Assembly (NCBI GenBank): GCA_039975855.1
Contig: JBDWGH010000003.1
Coordinates: 558,001 to 622,000 of the forward strand
Source of the DNA: Litorimonas sp039975855
GTDB lineage: Bacteria; Pseudomonadota; Alphaproteobacteria; Caulobacterales; Maricaulaceae
DNA length: 64,000 nucleotides
Direction: 5' to 3'
The notes beneath the pieces were generated by a model, which was given only the letters and a program-made list of their open reading frames with translations, was not told the DNA's origin and searched no databases. A program made the position numbers and the translations under genes. Within the stretch, counting starts at the first letter, position 1. Every line of letters begins with the position of its first letter. This document shows positions 36,214-45,396 of this stretch, one piece after another.

Positions 36214-37896
36214 CTATTCGCCTTTGAGCATTTCATCTCGTAAGGCACGAAACTCTGCGCCTTCATACCAGTTTGGCCATTGGTCTGAATTCGCGAGATC
36301 ATATCCCATGTCGAGCATGATATCAGTTGCCTGAACAATACCCGAAAGATCCCAACTGTTGTCATATTCGTCACCAACTTTGTGGTAACGCTCAGCCGTA
36401 TATTCCTTGGCGAATTTCTCGCCATAAGTAAGTCCGTTGGTGACATGGTTGTTGCCTGGATCGGCATAAAGCATTGGTACACCTAGTTTGGCCAAACTAA
36501 TGTGGTCCGAGCGGTAGAAATAACCCGCCTCAGGTTTGTCATCTGGCACAACATACATGCCGCGTTTTTCAAGTTGCCGTTTAAGCAAGTCTTCTAACTC
36601 GCTTGACCCGAAACCAATGACTTTCATGTCCTTCGTTTCACCAACGGGGAGCATAGCGTCAATGTTGATGCCGCCTACAGTTTGAGCCAGCGGCACAAGC
36701 GGTTTTTCGCCGTAATAGGCGGAACCAAGAAGCCCAGATTCCTCTGCGGTTACAGCTACAAAAAGAACAGAGCGTTCCGGTGCACCTCTCTCGGCCATTG
36801 TCTCCGCGATTTCGATGATAGCCGCAGTGCCTGTTGCATTGTCAACGGCGCCATTAAAAATCTTATCTTCCCCGTCGACATCCTCACTCATCCCAAGATG
36901 ATCCCAATGTGCCATATAAAGCACGTATTCATCGGGGTTCGTTTTACCCTTCAAGACACCTGCGACATTCTGGGAATCTGCCGTTTTCACATTTTGGTTA
37001 ATTGTCGCCGAGAGTTTCAAGTCGGGCGCTGGAACAGGAGAGAAGCCTTTTACTGCCGCGTCAGATTTCATTTTAGCCAAATCCAGCCCGGCTTTAGCAA
37101 ACATTTGATCGGCTTGCTCGTAAGTTACCCAACCTTCGAGAGCGACTCGTGATGCTCCGCGATCAGGCCTCACCAAATCATATTGTTCGCCAGTCCAAGA
37201 GCCTGAGACGACTTCCCAACCATAGCTCGCGGGTTCTGTCTCATGAATTACAATCGCGGCTTTCGCGCCTTGCCTCGCGGCTTCTTCATATTTGTAAGTC
37301 CAACGCCCATAATATGTCATAGCGTTGCCCTTGAAGAGGGCTTCATTTTTTGTTGCGAAGCCTGGGTCGTTTACCAGCATCACAACGGTTTTGCCTTTGA
37401 CGTCGAGATCAGAATAATCGTTCCAGCCATATTCGGGCGCGTTCACGCCGTATCCGACGAAGACAAGTTCGCTGTCAGAGACTGTTACTGTTTCATCCAA
37501 GCGCTTTGTCCAGAAGACAGCGTTTTCGGTTGTGTTACCGTCGAGGACGACATTGTCTCCCAAATTAATAGACATTTTCGAGCTTGGGAGAACAGTTGCG
37601 GCTGTAAGCTCCACTGTTTGAAAGTAAGTTCCATTTTCGCCAAAAGGAGCAAGGCCAGCCTCTGCCATTTCATCTGCAATATATTGCGACGCGGCTTGAC
37701 CACCCGGAGTAGATGGTGCGCGCCCTTCAAATTCGTCACTCGCGAGCTTTTCGATACGGCGACTAAGATCCGAGGCAGAGGATGTCGCACTTAAATCTCC
37801 CGCAGGGATAGTAGGCTCTTGAGCTGAACATCCGAGTAGAATTGAGGTGGATACCAATAGGGCGGAAGCCAGCTTTGCGTTGATAGAAATTGTCAT
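36214..37896 (-). CDS. M28 family peptidase, predicted lipoprotein
   Basis: 560 residues from ATG 37896, which is followed by a leader with lipobox LLGC; upstream Met codons give no signal sequence. A PA-like insert around 130-300 interrupts the domain. The zinc site is intact: HWDHLG, FNGAVDNATG with the bridging Asp, and AEESGLLGS. It belongs to the glutamate carboxypeptidase/aminopeptidase group. A divergent M28 lipoprotein gene starts at 38012, so a shared 115-base promoter region may co-regulate the two. Confidence 0.94.
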   Translation of the reverse strand: MTISINAKLASALLVSTSILLGCSAQEPTIPAGDLSATSSASDLSRRIEKLASDEFEGRAPSTPGGQAASQYIADEMAEAGLAPFGENGTYFQTVELTAATVLPSSKMSINLGDNVVLDGNTTENAVFWTKRLDETVTVSDSELVFVGYGVNAPEYGWNDYSDLDVKGKTVVMLVNDPGFATKNEALFKGNAMTYYGRWTYKYEEAARQGAKAAIVIHETEPASYGWEVVSGSWTGEQYDLVRPDRGASRVALEGWVTYEQADQMFAKAGLDLAKMKSDAAVKGFSPVPAPDLKLSATINQNVKTADSQNVAGVLKGKTNPDEYVLYMAHWDHLGMSEDVDGEDKIFNGAVDNATGTAAIIEIAETMAERGAPERSVLFVAVTAEESGLLGSAYYGEKPLVPLAQTVGGINIDAMLPVGETKDMKVIGFGSSELEDLLKRQLEKRGMYVVPDDKPEAGYFYRSDHISLAKLGVPMLYADPGNNHVTNGLTYGEKFAKEYTAERYHKVGDEYDNSWDLSGIVQATDIMLDMGYDLANSDQWPNWYEGAEFRALRDEMLKGE

Positions 37897-38011
37897 AAAA
37901 GACTCCGAACGAGGTGAACGTATTTCGTCCCATTCATAATTGGATATTGCAATGGTGCAATCGCTACTGTTTACGCCATGCGTAAGAATTACGGAATGAG
38001 GCAAAAAACGA

Positions 38012-39442
38012 ATGCGTTATATAGTTATTTTGACAGCAGCGCTTGCGATTGCGGCATGTGAACCAAAGACCGGCAATGTAGAATCAGGTGTTGAAAACAC
38101 TGCTGAAGCTACGCAGCCTGCGGAATCGACGATGAATACGCGGACTAAACAGGCGTCAATGCTGCTCGAAACAGCGTTATCAGGTACTTATGGGTACGAC
38201 ATAACAGAGAGCCTTACGACTGAAGTTGGTCAGCGCATGGCAGGTACAGAAGCCGAAGCAAGGGCACGAGACTGGGCGGTCGCAAAATTCAACGCTCTTG
38301 GGTTAGAGAATGTGCGTGTGGAGCCCTTTACTATCCCAGGTTGGGAGCGTGGTGAAGAATCGGCAGTCATTGTTGCGCCATACCCGCAAAAACTAGAAAT
38401 AACGACTTTGGGATACTCGGTCGCTACCCCATCTCAAGGTATCGAGGCAGAAGTCGTCTATTTTTCAGAATTGGATGCGCTAAAGGCGACTACCGAAGAC
38501 CTTACAGGGAAGATCGCTTTTATCGATGGTCGGATGAATAAATTTCCGGATGGAGCCGGATACGGTCCTGCGGGAATGAAACGCCGTATCGGAGCGTCTG
38601 AGGCAGCGAAACATGGAGCCGTCGCTGTACTTATTCGGTCTGTTGGAACCGATAGTCATAGATTCCCTCATACAGGTGGAATGAGATACGCCCCAGATTT
38701 TCCAAAAATCCCCATTGCGGCTATGTCCAGTCCTGATGCCGACCAAATGGAACGAATTTTCAAACGCGGTGAAAAGGTTATAGTAAGAATAAAACTGTCA
38801 CCAATTAGTACCGGACAGCGGCCTTCGGGTAATGTCATCGGTGAAATCGTAGGTACCGAAGAGCCAGAAAAAGTTGTTTTGATCAGTGGTCATTTGGACA
38901 GCTGGGACTTAGGCACTGGCGCGATTGACGATGGTGCGGGTATCGGTATTTCGGCCGGAGCGGCGAAAGTCATTATCGATTCCGGTTTGAAGCCAAAACG
39001 GACGATTCGAGTCGTAGCTTATGGTGCTGAAGAAATCGGTCTTCTAGGGGGCTTTGCTTACCGAGATAAACACAAAGCCGATCTTCCCAATCACGTCATG
39101 GCGACGGAGTCAGATTTTGGTGCGGTTGGTCCTTATGAAGTCCACTATAACTGGACTGAAGGTAGGGAGGATATGCAAGCACTTGCTGATCTCTTAGGAT
39201 TACCTTTGATCAAGAAAGATACGTCAGGTGGTCCGGATATTGGCCCAATTAAAGCCGAAGGCGTCCCTGCAATGCGCCTTCAACAAGATGGTACCGACTA
39301 TTTTGACCTCCATCATACACATGATGATACATTCGATAAAATCGACCCGAATGAGATGGCAAAGAATACCGCGGCTTTTGCCGCAATGGCATGGATTACG
39401 GCCAATTCAGATTCAGAATATCGCGATAGTAAGGAAAACTAG
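38012..39442 (+). CDS. M28 family peptidase, carboxypeptidase Q-like lipoprotein
   Basis: 476 residues. Leader MRYIVILTAALAIAAC with acylated Cys at 16 predicted. PA-like segment in the middle; catalytic part has GHLDSWDLGTGAIDDGAG (first ligand His and bridging Asp) and AYGAEEIGLLGG, then HHTHDDTFDKID with the last His ligand. This order matches plasma carboxypeptidase Q/PGCP-type dipeptidases. It probably acts on dipeptides in the periplasm. Followed directly, with no gap, by the nitronate monooxygenase gene. Confidence 0.94.
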   Translation: MRYIVILTAALAIAACEPKTGNVESGVENTAEATQPAESTMNTRTKQASMLLETALSGTYGYDITESLTTEVGQRMAGTEAEARARDWAVAKFNALGLENVRVEPFTIPGWERGEESAVIVAPYPQKLEITTLGYSVATPSQGIEAEVVYFSELDALKATTEDLTGKIAFIDGRMNKFPDGAGYGPAGMKRRIGASEAAKHGAVAVLIRSVGTDSHRFPHTGGMRYAPDFPKIPIAAMSSPDADQMERIFKRGEKVIVRIKLSPISTGQRPSGNVIGEIVGTEEPEKVVLISGHLDSWDLGTGAIDDGAGIGISAGAAKVIIDSGLKPKRTIRVVAYGAEEIGLLGGFAYRDKHKADLPNHVMATESDFGAVGPYEVHYNWTEGREDMQALADLLGLPLIKKDTSGGPDIGPIKAEGVPAMRLQQDGTDYFDLHHTHDDTFDKIDPNEMAKNTAAFAAMAWITANSDSEYRDSKEN

Positions 39443-40411
39443 ATGTCTCTCCCACCCATTCTCCAAGATTTGCCATTACCCGTAATCGGGTCGCCTATGT
39501 TCATTGTCTCTGGCCCTGAACTGGTCATAGCGCAATGTAAGGCCGGAATCGTAGGAACCTTTCCCGCTCTGAATGCTCGTCCCTCCGGAACGCTAGAGAA
39601 GTGGATTGTCAGAATAAAACTTGAATTAGACGAGTATCAAAAAGCTAATCCCGACAAAAAAGTTGCACCATTTGGCATCAACCAAATCTGTCACCCTTCG
39701 AACAACCGATTGCAAGAAGACATGGAGGTTTGTGTTAAACACGAAGTTCCAATTATTATCACATCATTGCAGGCCAACCAGATGGTATATGATGCGACCC
39801 ATTCTTATGGAGGCATAATATTGCACGATGTGACAAATATTCGTCATTCGAAAAAAGCTCTCTCTATGGGAGCCGACGGTTTGATCGCCGTTTGCGCAGG
39901 CGCGGGCGGTCACGCCGGACGTTTATCGCCTTTCGCTCTAATTCCTGAAATTCGTCAGTTCTTCGATGGGCCTCTTCTTCTATCTGGTTCTATCGCAACA
40001 GGTGGCGCGATCGCCGCTTCCTTAGCTATGGGAGCTGACATGGCCTATATTGGAACGCGGTTTATCGCGACAGCCGAAGCAAATGCAGAAGAAGGATATA
40101 AGGACGAAATTATTCAGAGTTCTGGCGAAGATATTGTTTTATCTTCTTTGTTCACAGGCGTGCACGGCAATTATCTGAAAGGGTCAATTGAAAAGGCTGG
40201 TTTAGATCCAAACAATCTTCCTGAGGCGGACAAGTCATCTATGAATTTTGGCTCAGGTGGTAACACTGAGGCGAAAGCTTGGAAGGACATTTGGGGGGCA
40301 GGTCAGGGAGTTGGGTCGGTTAAAAATTCTCCGCCAGTTGCTGACATTATCGAGGAATTAAAAACAGAATATGTGGAAGCCTGCAAAATTTTAGCATCCA
40401 AATTGGGCTAA
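39443..40411 (+). CDS. Nitronate monooxygenase family flavoprotein
   Basis: 322 residues. FMN-binding TIM barrel with PVIGSPMF at the N-terminus, AGAGGHAGRLSPFALIPEI and LLLSGSIATGGAIAASLAMGADMAYIGTRF, the standard signature of the 2-nitropropane dioxygenase-like family. It oxidises nitronates such as propionate-3-nitronate, or may be an enoyl-reductase-like relative. Begins one base after the preceding peptidase stop, suggesting coexpression without an obvious functional link. Confidence 0.92.
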   Translation: MSLPPILQDLPLPVIGSPMFIVSGPELVIAQCKAGIVGTFPALNARPSGTLEKWIVRIKLELDEYQKANPDKKVAPFGINQICHPSNNRLQEDMEVCVKHEVPIIITSLQANQMVYDATHSYGGIILHDVTNIRHSKKALSMGADGLIAVCAGAGGHAGRLSPFALIPEIRQFFDGPLLLSGSIATGGAIAASLAMGADMAYIGTRFIATAEANAEEGYKDEIIQSSGEDIVLSSLFTGVHGNYLKGSIEKAGLDPNNLPEADKSSMNFGSGGNTEAKAWKDIWGAGQGVGSVKNSPPVADIIEELKTEYVEACKILASKLG

Positions 40412-40546
40412 AATCTCATTAATCATCACTGCTTCGCTTATTTAATTCTTTGGCGAGTAACATTGCATGCTGTCTTTTTATCGCCTATGCGTTTGCGACA
40501 TGCTGATTCATATAGAGTTAGTTGCAAATTTTAGGGAGGACTGCCC

Positions 40547-41632
40547 ATGTTTTCGAAGTGGTTAGGCGCCGGGCTTATATTAGCCATCGCGTCGCTCATT
40601 CTGGGCTGGATTTTTGGCATGCCAAAAATCGAAAGTATGGAAAAAGATATTCGAGCGGCTTTAGACAGCCAAGGATACGAAAGTGTTCAGGTCGATATGT
40701 CTGGTAATGTCGCAACGCTTTCAGGTGAGGCGATGAGCGAGTCTGCAAAAGCAGGTGCGATTAAGGTTGCCGAGAACACGGAATGTTCTGCTTGTAAGAA
40801 CAAGCGGAAATGGCACGTCGTGAAGGATGCGATGACTTTCAAAACTATCGCTGTTCAAAACCCTTACACATTTAATGCAGTGAAAAATCTTGATGGAAAC
40901 GTGACAGTCAATGGTTTCGTTCCGTCAGAAACAGCTAAGGCAGATCTGCTTCTGGCCGCAAATCGAATTTTTAACACTAAGGTGATTGATCGAAAGATTA
41001 GAGTTGCTTCCGGCGCTCCAGATGGAGATTTTTTGAAGGTAACCGAAAGCTACATGACTGAGTTAGCGAGCTTGGACAAAGGCACGTTTTCACAAGAAGG
41101 TTATAATGGTCTTCTAAAAGGGACGGCTTCAGACGTAAATGTCCGTGACCGGATCAATCTTGCCGGACAAGGTCTTCCAGCGAAATATGCAACAGGGTTC
41201 AGAGCGGACATTAATGTCCCGGAGATTGTGGTTCCAGAGGTTGGAGAAATTAAGTCCGTCTCAGTTTGCCAAAAGTTATTTGAAGAAGTGAAGTCGGACA
41301 AGCGTATTCAGTTTGAAACTGGCGCTGCCAATATTAAGGGCGCCGAGAGTTTCGATCTACTAAATACTATTGCTTCGGCAGCTAATCGTTGTCCAAGTTT
41401 CCGGATTGAAATTGGTGGTCACACAGACAGCACGGGTGATGAAGGGTTTAATCAACGCCTTTCTGAAGCACGTGCCGCAACTGTTAAAAATTACCTTTCA
41501 GATCAACAGGTCGAGGCAAACCGTCTCACTGCAATTGGATTTGGCGAGTCCAATCCCCGTGCAACTAATTCAACTGCAGAAGGTCGTGCGCAAAACCGTC
41601 GTATCACCTTTACTGTAACTCAGGCTCAATAG
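40547..41632 (+). CDS. OmpA-family protein with BON-like domains
   Basis: 361 residues with a strong GGGAGGA ribosome site. An N-terminal membrane anchor or signal (about 5-24), two BON-like segments (about 30-85 with a CSAC motif, and about 105-145), and a C-terminal OmpA peptidoglycan-binding domain with IQFETGAANI, GGHTDSTGDEGFNQRLSEARA and GFGESNPRATNSTAEGRAQNRR. It would tie the envelope to peptidoglycan. Followed nine bases later by the DUF2853 fusion gene, so the pair forms an operon ended by the hairpin at 42874. Confidence 0.92.
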   Translation: MFSKWLGAGLILAIASLILGWIFGMPKIESMEKDIRAALDSQGYESVQVDMSGNVATLSGEAMSESAKAGAIKVAENTECSACKNKRKWHVVKDAMTFKTIAVQNPYTFNAVKNLDGNVTVNGFVPSETAKADLLLAANRIFNTKVIDRKIRVASGAPDGDFLKVTESYMTELASLDKGTFSQEGYNGLLKGTASDVNVRDRINLAGQGLPAKYATGFRADINVPEIVVPEVGEIKSVSVCQKLFEEVKSDKRIQFETGAANIKGAESFDLLNTIASAANRCPSFRIEIGGHTDSTGDEGFNQRLSEARAATVKNYLSDQQVEANRLTAIGFGESNPRATNSTAEGRAQNRRITFTVTQAQ

Positions 41633-41641
41633 GAGTTCCCA

Positions 41642-42850
41642 ATGTCTAATATTATCGCATTCGTTCTATGTTTCTTGCTTTGGCCGCTTTTGCTGCTTGG
41701 GCTTCTAGGTCTACTATTAGGTTGGTTATTCTTCCGAGGTAAAAAAGTGGATGGTGATCTTTCGGTTGAAGGAGAGGGTGCTCTACGGGCTGAAGCCGAT
41801 AGCCTTCGCGCACGCGTTCAAGAACTGGAAGGTCGTGTATCCACACGTGATACTGAAATTTCCGGTTTAAAAGGAAAACTGGCCGCAGGCGCGGCAGGTG
41901 CTGTGGCGGCAACAGCTATCGCGGCTAAGTCGGATGATGCAGCGGAAGACGACACTTACGCATTAGAGTGGCGAAATCGCTATCTTGCAGCTCGTGTGAA
42001 ATACCTTGAGAGCCAAGTCGCTGAAGCCCCTAAGGCAAAAGCTAAGAAGCCTGCGGCGAAGCGTAAAGCCGCTCCAAAAGCTGCTGCTAAACCTAAGGTA
42101 AAAGCTAAGCCAAAACCTAAAGCGGCGCCTAAACCAAAAGCAAAAGCTGCGGCGAAGCCAAAGGTTCTTTACACAGACGGACCGACCGACGGTGCACCTG
42201 ATGATTTGAAACTCATTAAGGGAATCGGACCGAAGTTCGAAAAAGATCTTAACGGAAAAGGCATCTACTATTTCCGTCAGATTGGCGCTTGGAAGAAAAA
42301 AGACGTTACAATGGTCGAGGGTGTCATTGACTCCATTCCCGGCCGTATTGAACGCGACGAATGGGTAAAGCAGGCCAAAGGCTTTGCAAAATCCACTCCT
42401 GCCAAAGCGCGCAAGAAACCTGGACCTAAGCCTGGTACAAAACGCGGTGCTTTAACGGCCGCTGGCAAGCCTCGTAAGAAGCCTGGACCAAAGGCTGGTT
42501 CTACTCGTAAATCAGCAAAACCAAGTGCTGCTGAAATCGCGTTTGAAAAATATTATACAAACGTGAAGAAGTTTGATCCGAAAGCTCGCAAGCCAGTTGT
42601 ACAGGGTATTGTGAAATATTGCGGAGTTTCCTTGAGGTCTCGTGACGCATCCCTGGTTGCCTGTTCAGATGAATCTGAATTGAAAACTGTCGCGAATGGT
42701 TTCGTGACGAAGAAGCTCGAAAAGACATCTGGTCAAATGGAGCTTGTAAAAGAGGTTTGCCAAGAGATGAAAGGCGAACGCTTCAAAAGCCGCGTCACTT
42801 TCTATTATTTGGCAGCTAAGAAAGCCCGTAAATTGGGTAAGTTCACCTAG
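41642..42850 (+). CDS. Membrane-anchored HhH-DUF2853 fusion protein
   Basis: 402 residues. Membrane helix about 5-31; coiled coil about 48-80; Lys/Ala/Pro-rich linker 129-174; a helix-hairpin-helix-like segment 187-245 (DDLKLIKGIGPKFEKDL, as in nucleic-acid-binding HhH proteins); a second basic linker with two PGPK motifs (259-284); and a C-terminal DUF2853 domain from about 295 (VVQGIVKYCGVSLRSRDASL...RVTFYYLAAKK). DUF2853 usually occurs alone, so the architecture is unusual. The linkers look able to bind nucleic acid. Operon partner of the OmpA-BON gene. Function unknown. Confidence 0.85.
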   Translation: MSNIIAFVLCFLLWPLLLLGLLGLLLGWLFFRGKKVDGDLSVEGEGALRAEADSLRARVQELEGRVSTRDTEISGLKGKLAAGAAGAVAATAIAAKSDDAAEDDTYALEWRNRYLAARVKYLESQVAEAPKAKAKKPAAKRKAAPKAAAKPKVKAKPKPKAAPKPKAKAAAKPKVLYTDGPTDGAPDDLKLIKGIGPKFEKDLNGKGIYYFRQIGAWKKKDVTMVEGVIDSIPGRIERDEWVKQAKGFAKSTPAKARKKPGPKPGTKRGALTAAGKPRKKPGPKAGSTRKSAKPSAAEIAFEKYYTNVKKFDPKARKPVVQGIVKYCGVSLRSRDASLVACSDESELKTVANGFVTKKLEKTSGQMELVKEVCQEMKGERFKSRVTFYYLAAKKARKLGKFT

Positions 42851-42873
42851 ACCTTTCCCTGCAATTTAATTGC

Positions 42874-42904
42874 AAAAAGCCCGTCTTTATGGCGGGCTTT
42901 TTTT
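42874..42904 (+). terminator. Intrinsic terminator after the OmpA/DUF2853 operon
   Basis: An A-run, stem GCCCG / CGGGC extended by A-T pairs, a 9-base loop and a run of seven T. It begins 24 bases past the DUF2853 gene stop and 40 bases ahead of the M15 peptidase start. Good Rho-independent terminator for the plus strand. Confidence 0.9.
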
Positions 42905-42943
42905 ATGCGTCCACATGTGTGGATATGCGCGTAATTTTGACAG

Positions 42944-43336
42944 GTGGAAAAAACCAAACACCTAAACGATTGGCGTTGGCCGAATTTTGATCCTTCTGAA
43001 TTTGCATGCCGACATTGCGGTCAAATGTATCACTGGCCAGAGTTTTTTGACCGAATTCAAAATGTACGATTTGATGTCGGTCGACCTCTGGTTATTCAGT
43101 CGGGTCATCGATGTACTTTGCATAATGCGAGGGTTGGCGGCGCACCGTTCTCGCAGCACTTAAAGCTAGCCGCAGATATCTCAACTCATGGACATGACAG
43201 GCAACTTCTATTGAAGGCCTGTGAGTCGGCTGGGTTTACGGGGTTCGGGTTTTACCAAACATTCCTTCACATTGACTTGGGCCGACCGCGCCGTTGGTGG
43301 TCCGGACAGAAAGCGAGACAGTTATGGCAGATTTAG
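42944..43336 (+). CDS. M15-family peptidase (endolysin-type, Peptidase_M15_3)
   Basis: 130 residues from GTG 42944. The pattern FDPSEFACRHCG at the N-terminus, then IQSGHRCTLHNARVGGAPFSQH, AADIS and FLHIDLG supply the zinc ligands H, D and H of VanY/endolysin-like M15 peptidases. No signal peptide, so release would need a holin. The next gene overlaps by 13 bases and encodes a membrane protein. The two look like a phage or gene-transfer-agent lysis pair. The start codon and weak ribosome site are the least certain parts. Confidence 0.85.
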   Translation: MEKTKHLNDWRWPNFDPSEFACRHCGQMYHWPEFFDRIQNVRFDVGRPLVIQSGHRCTLHNARVGGAPFSQHLKLAADISTHGHDRQLLLKACESAGFTGFGFYQTFLHIDLGRPRRWWSGQKARQLWQI

Positions 43337-43791
43337 TTTCTTTGGGGTTTGATGCCGCCGCCGGAGGTGTTTTTGGATTGATTGGAACGGCTCTGGGGCG
43401 CGTTGCAGGATTCTTTGAACGCAAAGATGAGAATGCTCAAGAACGAGCGCGATGGATTCACGAATATAGATTGCATGAGCTAAATATGAAAGCTCGAGCT
43501 CAAGAGTCTGAAATTGAGATCCAATTGGCGGCTCAAGCTGGATCTTGGAAAGGCCTGGAAGCCTCAATTTTAGCAGATGCCGCGAGTGGAAAAGCTAGTC
43601 GGTGGATCGTAAATTTGCTTAGATTAGTCAGGCCCGCGCTAACGTTTTTACTCTGGATCATTACGGCTGGGATATTTTTGCGAACCCAAAATCAAGAGAT
43701 AGCTGAAGCGGCTGTTTTTGCTGCAACCGCGGCTACGCTCTGGTGGTTTGGGGACCGAGCTCCCAAACCTTTAAGGCGAGTGCCGTCTTAG
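43324..43791 (+). CDS. Putative holin (GTA_holin_3TM-like)
   Basis: 155 residues from ATG 43324, inside the end of the M15 gene; the longer start is rejected. It has an N-terminal hydrophobic Gly-rich segment (DAAAGGVFGLIGTALGRVAGFF), a long amphipathic helix, then two C-terminal membrane segments (about 103-123 and 128-146) around a VRPALT turn. The three-segment layout with RP ahead of a TM matches what I recall of the holin family of gene transfer agents. Together with the M15 peptidase it suggests a lysis cassette. Family call not verified. Confidence 0.62.
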   Translation: MADLVSLGFDAAAGGVFGLIGTALGRVAGFFERKDENAQERARWIHEYRLHELNMKARAQESEIEIQLAAQAGSWKGLEASILADAASGKASRWIVNLLRLVRPALTFLLWIITAGIFLRTQNQEIAEAAVFAATAATLWWFGDRAPKPLRRVPS

Positions 43792-43793
43792 GA

Positions 43794-45296
43794 TTATCCG
43801 CCAAGGGCCGCCGCTTGGACGATCGACTGACCCGTCAAGATTGCGACGATAACAAACATGTTAAACCCGTAGAAAATAGCAATGCTGTAGCTCGCAAAAA
43901 TAGTTTTGAACCATCCTCGCTTGAACATATTTTTGGCACTGAGGGGGAGGTAAATGGCAATACCAATGAAGAAAACTTGAACCATCCCCCCTAGCGGGGT
44001 CCATTGTGAGAGCAGGATAAGCGTAAGAAGGAAAGCAAATGTCACGGCATGTATATAGGCCGCATGCACTAAGTGGTCGTATAGGAGGGCTGTGTTTTTT
44101 CCTCTGATAAATACAAGCCCGATGATTGCTGCAAGCGGCATCATGAGAAACATTATTCTTGGTAGGTATTTCGAAATACCTTCGTTTAGGAGGGCTGGAT
44201 TCTTGAGAACTTTGACTGACAGTTCTTGAATATCCGTCTCAGAGAATTTTACTCCATTTACAGATCCGGCACCTAAGTTGAAGGCATACCCATTCGTTGT
44301 TTCAACGGGCAATTTGTGAATGTCTGCCCGCGTCAACCCAAGCTCTGCAAGATCCTCATCTAAGACTAATAGGGTTTGTTGGGCTAACTGCCTTACTTCC
44401 TTGGTTGCCGCGAAACGTATTTGTTCCGTGACATCCAACACCTCATCAGCTTTATCTGCTTCCTGAATTCGTGTTCCGATTGATTCAGGATCTGACGTCA
44501 TGAAAAGAAGGTTGTTGTAACTATCAACCAATTCGGCCACTTTTTCGGCGTACGTTTCTAACGCTAAAGTTCTTTGATCGTCGACTTCTACTTCTACTTC
44601 GTCTTCATCAGGGTCAGAGGCGCTTGGCCATGAATCACTTGATTTAAGAAGCTCATCACTGGGGAGCTCTCCCAGGAGTGAAAGATCGTCATTGAGCTGG
44701 AAAACCTGCCTAGGAATACCTGTGATCAAACGCGCTACCCGGTCGAAGTCGGTGCCAGCGTTAAGACGATCCAATTCCGCTTGTCGCCTGAAAAACCCAA
44801 AATCCGGTTTAAGCGTAACAGATGCATCTTCCAGGGTGTCAACGTCTCCCACGAATTCGGCTTTCGGAACAATATCGGTCCGTACACTAAAGATGCGTGT
44901 TTCGGTTAAGCTCATGTAACCAAAAAGGATGATGGAAAGTGCCAAATAAATGCGGACGGGAGATGTCCAGGTTACACGCTTTCCATCAGAAAATTCTCGG
45001 GAAACGCGGCCTGGTTTTATCAAGAGCATTAACCAAGTTCGCCACATTCTGTTTTCTAACGAGAAAATTGAAGCAAAGGTTTCGAAGAAAAGCGACCAGA
45101 TTGATCGTCTGTAATCGTCGTTTTTCTGACCGCAGCTGTGGCAGAACAGTCCTCTCATGGTCTCACCGCAAGAGAAACACTCAATTTGTTGATTTTCGTC
45201 AGGAATGTTGTCGCGGGATAGCAGGTCCTCGCTAGCGACAAGAGCCGCAGCTTCTGCTTCCCCAAAACTTCCGCCCGTGCCGGATGTTGACATCAT
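43794..45296 (-). CDS. DUF3667 membrane protein
   Basis: 500 residues from ATG 45296, preceded by GGGAG with suitable spacing. A C4 zinc-ribbon CFSCGETMRGLFCHSCGQ at about 37-54 is followed by the DUF3667 segment (IWSLFFETFASIFSLENRMWRTW and KPGRVSREFSDGKR). One TM lies after it and four C-terminal TM segments follow a long charged central region (about 165-340). Function unknown; the family is common in Gram-negatives. Convergent with the holin-like gene, two bases apart. Confidence 0.85.
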   Translation of the reverse strand: MMSTSGTGGSFGEAEAAALVASEDLLSRDNIPDENQQIECFSCGETMRGLFCHSCGQKNDDYRRSIWSLFFETFASIFSLENRMWRTWLMLLIKPGRVSREFSDGKRVTWTSPVRIYLALSIILFGYMSLTETRIFSVRTDIVPKAEFVGDVDTLEDASVTLKPDFGFFRRQAELDRLNAGTDFDRVARLITGIPRQVFQLNDDLSLLGELPSDELLKSSDSWPSASDPDEDEVEVEVDDQRTLALETYAEKVAELVDSYNNLLFMTSDPESIGTRIQEADKADEVLDVTEQIRFAATKEVRQLAQQTLLVLDEDLAELGLTRADIHKLPVETTNGYAFNLGAGSVNGVKFSETDIQELSVKVLKNPALLNEGISKYLPRIMFLMMPLAAIIGLVFIRGKNTALLYDHLVHAAYIHAVTFAFLLTLILLSQWTPLGGMVQVFFIGIAIYLPLSAKNMFKRGWFKTIFASYSIAIFYGFNMFVIVAILTGQSIVQAAALGG

Positions 45297-45396
45297 TTTT
45301 AGTACTCCCTGATTGCTGTTCTTGCATATCAAAAGGTACATGAGAACATTCAAATTTGTGTCTTGAACCGTTATCCTAGGTGTCTAAACCTAGACC

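Noticed and set aside
36682..37152. 156-codon plus-strand ORF opposite the M28 peptidase
   Set aside because: Shadow of a well-supported lipoprotein peptidase gene.
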